Below the pieces are notes generated by a model. That model worked only from the letters and a program-made list of their open reading frames with translations, was not told where the DNA came from and did not search any database. A stretch of 64,000 nucleotides of DNA from Glandiceps talaboti (lineage: Eukaryota; Hemichordata; Enteropneusta; Spengelidae). Positions 41,905 to 64,000 of this stretch are shown piece by piece. The stretch is from assembly GCF_964340395.1 (NCBI RefSeq), contig NC_135561.1, positions 15,475,461 to 15,539,460 on the forward strand, given 5' to 3'. Positions within the stretch are counted from its first letter, which is position 1. Each line of letters opens with the position of its first letter. A program made the translations under genes and the position numbers.

Positions 41905-42177
41905 GCAGGCAAGAAAGCAAACAAACAAACAAACAAACAAGCAAGCAAACAAACAAACAGACAGACAGACAGACAGACACACATACACACACAAACAACA
42001 TACATATACATACATATACGTACGTACGTACGTACGTACGTACATACATACATACATACAGACAGACAGACAGACAGACAGACATACACACACATACATA
42101 CATACATACATACATACATACATACATACACACACATACATACATACATACATACATACATACATACATACATACAA
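41905..42177. repeat. Compound microsatellite (CAAA)-(GACA)-(CATA)-(CGTA)-(CATA)-(GACA)-(CATA)
   Basis: Alternating tetranucleotide blocks, including a (CGTA)n core flanked by (CATA)n on both sides. The ORFs here are microsatellite translations. Confidence 0.92.
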
Positions 42178-42293
42178 TAAGCATATCCAATATTCCCCTA
42201 CCTTTTGTAGATTTAAAGAATGTGAAATTATGTGGTAAATCTTTCACATTTGTAAACCGTGCATTAGTAACATTTTCAATTTTCAATACTTAC

Positions 42294-42435
42294 AGCCATA
42301 ACACCCGCGTGGTTTACAATGTACTTCGACATTTGTCAGCCACTTATCCCTACTGAAAGGAGAGATAGAAAATGTCAAACTGCCGACTAACGGTAAAACC
42401 AGCAAGTAGACAATTTGATAAAGCCGTGTAGACCT
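42294..42435 (-). CDS. Candidate 5' exon with signal-peptide-like segment and cysteines
   Basis: After a CATTTCTTCTGCAG acceptor the frame reads RLYQIVYLLVLPLVGSLTF, a signal-peptide-like hydrophobic stretch, then KWLTNVEVHCKPRGCYG and a GGCT|GTAAGT donor (phase 1). The initiating ATG would be in a further upstream exon that I did not find. It could be the true 5' end of the receptor gene (phase fits) or part of a separate small secreted-protein gene. Confidence 0.4.
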
Positions 42436-43848
42436 GCAGAAGAAATGGGCGAAACGTTAATAATAAGATCAAGAACCTTTGGTTGTGGTACACGAACTTA
42501 TTACTATGTTTTACTGACCTGTTGAATATGTTTAAGGATACTTACCTAGTATGTTACCTATCATAATTAAGCATATCCTACATACGTTTTCACCTTTGGT
42601 AATGAGACTTCAAAGCTAAGGTTGTCTTTATTGGCGTGGAATCTTTTATATGTAAACTTTATCCTAACCCTAAAATTCATAGTAACTTCCATTTTTCGGA
42701 TTAGCAATCTATATTAGAAACTCTGCTCGCCTCGCTTGCTGAGTTTCAAATAAAGCTAACCCCAACTCGTTTAGAAAATTTAAGCTGTCGGACATTTTCA
42801 AATGTCAGGAGTTGCACATGAATATATAATGAGTACCTCCAAAGCGCAACACAGAAGGCGTTGTACAGTTGTAGAAATGAATAATTGTAACGACAGGTGA
42901 CTAACTAGATATTGAAATTCACACCCCATGCAGGAAATATCTAAATAAACGTATGTACAAACAATATTCCTATCTGAATGGAGGCAAAACAAAATAGAAA
43001 TGAAACATAAAATGATAATGAAAATAATGGCAAATGGATTAAGGAACAATAAATGTCATTGATTAAAGGGACTATTACAATCCGACAATACAACTAATAA
43101 TATAGAAAACCGATTAATTATTAAAATGAATAAATTATAGAAAAACAATTGTTAGACCGACCCTGCCTTATGAACTAGGTTTAACAGTTCCATATTGAAA
43201 TACCGGTGTACCTTAAATAATATATGCCACCACATGTAAATCTAGAAGGGTAGGATATTGCATTGTTTCGTACACGATAACTACTTGTGTATATTTGTAG
43301 TTCGTTCTTCATGTATTGCAGGCATTGCCATTTTAAATGTGATTTAATTTTAGTTAGTTACCTCTATGTGTAATAATCACTCTTTGTGAAATACTCCCAA
43401 CTCAATATGCGTCGAGGAGGGAATTGTTGCATCTCACAGACACTTTATCACATTTTATGCCAATAGTAACGTACCATGAAGAGTATGTATAAAAAATGAA
43501 ACTGAACCAATGCTGACTTAAGCATCCTGTTTGTTTCTAAATCTAAATTCCTTCTGTACACAGGATTTCATTCAGTTGTGAAATTTGTTTACAATACTTT
43601 GATATTTACTTCAATCTCAATCTCAATCTCAATGAGTTACTTACTGCTTTCACTCAAGATAACTCAATGTATCACTTGCACCACATTTCAGTATTATGTT
43701 TCAATGTTATCAATGATAAACACATTTGTTTATGTGTTATAGAAATTTGCCATTTCATGCTCTGGGCAATTTCCCTTTACTCATTTCATGACATGGGCAG
43801 CATGGTTACCCATTAATGAAAGTTGTATTTTCACAGATTTGGTGTAAC

Positions 43849-43879
<31 letters not shown>

Positions 43880-44323
43880 TGTATGTATGTATGTATGTAT
43901 GTATGTATGTATGTATGTATGTCGGGGGGGGGGGGGGGCGTAGAGTATGGATAGATGGGTGGATGTGTGTAGATGTTTTTATAAATGTTCGGAAATTATC
44001 TTATCAGTGGAGCATGAGGCTTATTATGAGTCATTCTTTTGTTTAAAGCCAAAATTCTTTGTCAGATAAATGCTTTTCGCACGCAATGTAACCTAATTCG
44101 AATGGACCTTTAAATGTTCACATCTAAGACCCTGACTATCATTAAATAATTATTAAATATGTAGGAATAAGATTAAGATGTTTCTTTTTAACCAACATAA
44201 AAATGTTGTCTTTACTCAAAAAGACAAAAAAGAGCAGTGAATACATTGATGTGTATTCGTTATATTACTAGGCAAATCTTTAGTACAGCTTCACGTAGAA
44301 ATCTATTTACAATTTTACCTACC
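42436..44323. other. Intergenic sequence with (GTAT)n and a poly(G) run
   Basis: AT-rich. The stretch 43,060-43,200 (TAATATAGAAAACCGATTAA and following) resembles 820-900 near the left edge, so it is a dispersed repeat. A (GTAT)n array at 43,849-43,921 ends in about 15 G. No gene seen. Confidence 0.55.
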
Positions 44324-44645
44324 TACATACATACATACATACATACATACATACATACATACATACATACATACATACATACATACATTCATACATGCAT
44401 GCATGCATACATGCATACATACATACATACATACATACATACATACATACATACATACATACATACATACATACATACATGCATGCATGCATGCATGCAT
44501 GCATGCATACATACATTGTACATACATACATACATACATAAGTCATACATACATACATACATACATACATACATACATACATCCAGCCATCCATCCATCC
44601 ATACATACATACATACATCCAGCCATCCATCCATACATACATACA
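44324..44645. repeat. Long (CATA)n array with (CATG)n cores
   Basis: About 320 bases of CATA with inner CATG and CATC blocks, followed by a roughly 15-20-base CATACTGAAATA repeat to 44,730. Confidence 0.92.
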
Positions 44646-45392
44646 TACTGAAATACATACTGAAATACATACATACTGAAATACACACAGACATACTGAA
44701 ATACATACATACTGAAATACATACTGAAATTAAAACTGCTCTTTATTCATATCAATCATTCTACCTTACTTACTAATGTTTGAAAACATTACAATAAGAT
44801 TTAAAAATTGGAATGTAAAGAAGGAAATATGATATGAAGTACAGCTTATCCTAACAGTAGTCATTGCCAAGAGTATGGGACGTCGGTGGATAAGAGGACG
44901 TTCATTAATAAAGTAAAGACATTAAGGTAAGGGGTGTCACTCCGCCCTCAACGCCGTCGATCATCTTTGAAAGGGGTGGATGATGGCATCCTGACACGGC
45001 GTACCGTACAGAGCCATTACGATACTCCATGAATTGTGAATTAATTCGACGACATGTATGATCTATTGATATGGTTAAAATGACCCGGGGGGGGGGGGAT
45101 ACCGATCACGTGATACGGTTTGAGCGGAGAACAATACAGCGTGACTCCGCTACACTACTGATGAGTATCATCTGTATTTCAACAAATTTTGAGCGTATTT
45201 GGCAATATTTTCTCCGGATATGTTCCAAACATGATGTGAAGCTATCAATTATCATGTCAAACTGCCTGAAAATGACATTCCAACTTTGATATTTCAATTT
45301 AAACATATCATCAGCATATCAACACAATACATTGTTGATTCGATCGTACAAAGCAATCACTTCAAAATTAGTTGCTTATTTTCAGAAATCTA

Positions 45393-61023
<15,631 letters not shown>

Positions 61024-61434
61024 CGCTACAGTTGTTGGGACAACAGTGCATATCCGTTGCCAAACTGAATTGAATCTCCTTCCAAGGATTTTGTTACGTC
61101 ACAGTGTAGGCGTTGATGGTTGCATTTGGGATTATTGCTATCAGATATGATAAAGAACACAACAAACACTTCGTTGATGTCAGCCCTACCTGGTCAAAGA
61201 ACCAAAATAGGCGCCATCTCCCAAAAGCATATCGTTGGTGCAAGAAACTCTTATATTTACAATTCGTGTTTCCCTCATTATCATGTCTTATATTTCTAGA
61301 TTCATATCTAGCGATATCTTCAGACTAATTTTCGTCATTTTGGCCACATGCCGTTAGTTCCGAATAGATAAATAGATAAATAAATAAATAAATAAATAAA
61401 TACACATACATACATACATACATACATACATACA

Positions 61435-61466
<32 letters not shown>

Positions 61467-62185
61467 AATAAATGACGACAACGACGATGATGATGATTAT
61501 GAAGCCTTTACGATGATGTATTGTTTGACTAGGATTTTACCTTCCCGCTCGGCCGATACCCAAAGGGGAGCTATTATAATGTGCTCTGGTCGTCCACAAA
61601 ACAGCGAAAGGCAAATAAACATATATTTGTATGCATGGTTTTGTATACTCACATAACTTTTATTGAACGGTGGCCATTTTGTTGTATTTATTGATGGGTT
61701 TTTGATGATCGACTTGCGAATAAATATAAACAAACTATGAAATCTTGCGTCATTGCGAAATCTTGTATGATTACATAACATCGTTTTAATCGGAATGACC
61801 TCTGATCATTATGATTTAAATACGATGTATGTTACGTAGTCCTGCAAGATTTCGCAGTCACGCGAGATTTCAGTTCCTTTATTCCAAAATAGATAAATAA
61901 CATTACAAATAAATGAATACATTCAATTAGCGACTTTAACTGTCTAGGCAGCCATAGTTGTCGTAACACATCACTATTAACAATGTAAATCAAAAACTAG
62001 TACTGTTAAAGACAGAGATTCCAGTCAAGTGTGAACTAGATGTTAGGAGACACAAATAACTTGACCTTTGAACTCGACTCGAATTGACATGACTTCAAGA
62101 TTAAACATCAAAATTACGCCATTTCTTGCATATTATTATGAGTAATTCGGGGTGTCTGAGTGTGACCACTTTCTTTCACATTTTT
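61024..62185. other. 5' flank of the NRF-6-like gene
   Basis: No convincing TATA box directly upstream of the start. An (AAAT)n-(CATA)n array lies at 61,368-61,466. Otherwise AT-rich with no other gene. Confidence 0.5.
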
Positions 62186-63032
62186 ACTCCCCGTAAGGGT
62201 ACGGGAGGTATTAAAAGGGGAATGTCTGTGTGTGTGTGTGTCTGTCTGTCTGTCTGTCTGTCTGTGTGTCGTGTCATCATTTTCTAGAAATCGGCTGGCT
62301 CAATTGTAATGGAATTTGGGATATATAATCTTTAGGGTAATAGCTAGACCTGAGTAGGTTTTGAGCCAGATCTGTTAATGTTTAATTAGAGAAATTTGCA
62401 TATTATTGAAATCAACTAATTACGCAATATCTTAAGACTGCATACTTTAATTTCAATATAATTTAGTACATACGTTAACCATAAGAAAACACATATGTCC
62501 TATCAAGTTTGTTGATGCACCGTACAGTGTTAATGAATAATTTGCATAATTAATGATTTTCGGTAATTAGGCTACATCTTAAGAATACATACTTCAATTC
62601 CAATATAATTCAGTACACGCGTTAACCATAACAGTCGCATATGTCCTGTAAAGCTTGTTAGTGTACCTTTCAGTGTTAATAAATAATTTGCATAATTAAT
62701 GAATCTTGGTAATTAGGCTATATCTTACGACTGCATGCTTCAATTTCAATACAATTCAGTACATACATTAACCATAACAAATTGTGTATGTCCTATAAAG
62801 TTAGTTGATGTACCTTACACTTGTTAATGAATAATTTGCATAATTAATGATTTTCGGTAATTAGGCTATAACTTAAGACTGCATTGAGCAGTATCATACA
62901 TTCTTATATACATTAACCTACGAAAGCACACTTGTCCAAAAAACAAAGCCTGTTACCATAGTTTTTTTAGTTTAATGAGTTATTTGCATAATTAGTGATT
63001 CCCTTACGGGAGGCATTCAGTTTAAATCTGGT
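62186..63032 (+). mobile_element. Hairpin-microsatellite-satellite element, copy B
   Basis: Same plan and strand as copy A: hairpin CCCCGTAAGGGTACGGG (62,188-62,204), ATTAAAAGGGG, short (TG)n/(CTGT)n, the same unique block, about four monomers, and the identical 3' end CCCTTACGGGAGGCATTCAG then TTTAAATCTGG. It lies upstream of the NRF-6-like gene. Copies A and B are alike enough to define both element borders. Confidence 0.75.
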
Positions 63033-64000
63033 GTTTACAGGTAATTATACAGAGAGATATTAAGTACACACATTGCTGTTGATAGTCATATCACTGTTTA
63101 TTGGATTAAAACCATATTTTAGTAACAAATCATGATTTACATAATAATTCATAAATAGATACTCCAGTCAACTGGTATTCAACCCTCATATTATTAGGGG
63201 AACCAGTTGTTGTAAATACTTCATTTCTGTGGAATTATTTTTCTTACACAACCTTGTGAGCAATACGACATTTAATACAATTATTTGTCCTTTTCCTATC
63301 ATGTGTGATCTTCTTGCAACTATCTCTATGTTTGGCCTTGACCTTGATCTTTTAATTGAAAATCGATGAAAATTAAACAATAGATCACGAATGTAAAAAA
63401 GTAGATACCAGTTCCATTGATTAGTTACACATTCAAATAAATTTGAATGAAGGCGTGTTCAAGAATATATAATTCGGACATTAATATTGACAATATGAAA
63501 TATTGTATTTGAAATCATACAGCATTTTTCAGATCTATATATACACCGTGGTGAAATAAATACTTTATATAAGCTAAGGATGAGTAGAGTAGACAGACAG
63601 GGTGGTAGGTTGGTAATTGATACATTGGTATACAGACATCAACTACGTACAGACCTCAAAAACCTGTACGTCAACCATACTAAATTAATCTTGTGCTATG
63701 ATGCATATGAACTTTTTTCTAAGTTCAAAACTCACGATACAATCACAGTGTGTATTATTCTGTAGGTAACATGGGCAAATCATCTGAGCTGCTCTTGCTA
63801 GGTATAGATTATAGAATATGGTAATACAGTAAAAACGAATGACGAGGTAGCAGTAAAGTATTTAAAATTCTATTTACAACCGAGGTCTTTGTCTTGCTGG
63901 CCGGTAAGAATTCGCAGACGGGGACTTAAATATTCAGTTGGTTGGTTGGTTGGTTGGTTGGTTAGTTTGCTGGTGGGTGGGTGGGTGGGTTGATTGATTG
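63033..64000. other. Right edge, no gene seen
   Basis: AT-rich. A plus-strand frame of 61 codons at 63,580-63,765 has no recognisable features. Short (GGTT)n and (GGGT)n runs occupy 63,936-63,990. Confidence 0.5.

Noticed and set aside
41789-44776. Long frames made of YIHTYIHT or MYVCMYVC
   Set aside because: Translated (CATA)n/(GTAT)n arrays.
63580-63765. 61-codon plus-strand frame at the right edge
   Set aside because: No domain, signal peptide or splice signals; length expected by chance.

Overview
The window is nuclear DNA of an invertebrate animal. It has intron-rich genes with GT-AG splice sites, an AT-rich background, very many tetranucleotide microsatellites ((CTGT)n, (CATA)n), non-LTR and LTR retrotransposons, and receptor types typical of marine invertebrates (GRL101-like LDLa/LRR GPCRs, NRF-6-like acyltransferases). 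The gene types suggest a hemichordate, cephalochordate, brachiopod or mollusc, but the species cannot be settled from the sequence alone. Almost all reading-frame noise comes from translated microsatellites. The real coding sequence lies in two multi-exon genes, both on the minus strand, which I rebuilt exon by exon from splice sites, intron phases and domain continuity.

Gene 1 (about 30,729 down to 2,173, perhaps starting further right near 36.0 or 42.4 kb) encodes a very large chimeric receptor. Its order is CUB-CUB, Thr/Pro linker, CUB-CUB, C-type lectin, C-type lectin, seven LDL-receptor class A modules, LRR N-cap, five LRRs, an LGR-type hinge and 7TM domain, then a short piece resembling a protein-kinase C-lobe. 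Every ectodomain exon junction is phase 1 except those inside the first lectin domain; every LRR junction is phase 2. The kinase-like piece lacks an N-lobe and has changed catalytic motifs (HGC instead of HRD, MDL instead of DFG), so it can only be a pseudokinase-like tail. Two single-base frameshifts (about 13.67 kb and 3.99 kb) break an otherwise clean model, by decay, allelic variation or assembly error. The CUB pair was made by a tandem duplication that also copied intron sequence.

Gene 2 (61,023 down to 45,393) is a complete 14-exon NRF-6-like gene of about 696 codons: signal peptide, cysteine-containing NRF domain, first membrane segment, charged loop, and a multi-pass acyltransferase-3 domain. 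Parts of exons 11 and 13 have been copied in the adjacent introns as decaying exon relics.

Mobile and repeated DNA fills the rest. A 5.5-kb LTR retrotransposon (21,477-26,978) sits in gene 1, with LTRs that differ at one visible base but a ruined protease. A 5'-truncated LINE with an intact reverse transcriptase frame (about 54.4-55.99 kb) sits in gene 2, and a frameshifted LINE lies at 38.57-41.16 kb. At least three longer copies (18.4-19.4, 47.8-49.1, 62.2-63.0 kb) and several fragments belong to an unusual element family: a 5' terminal hairpin, a (TG)/(CTGT) microsatellite, an array of roughly 145-bp satellite monomers and a conserved 3' end. The region 30.7-45.4 kb between the genes is mostly repeats, minisatellites and possible 5' exons.
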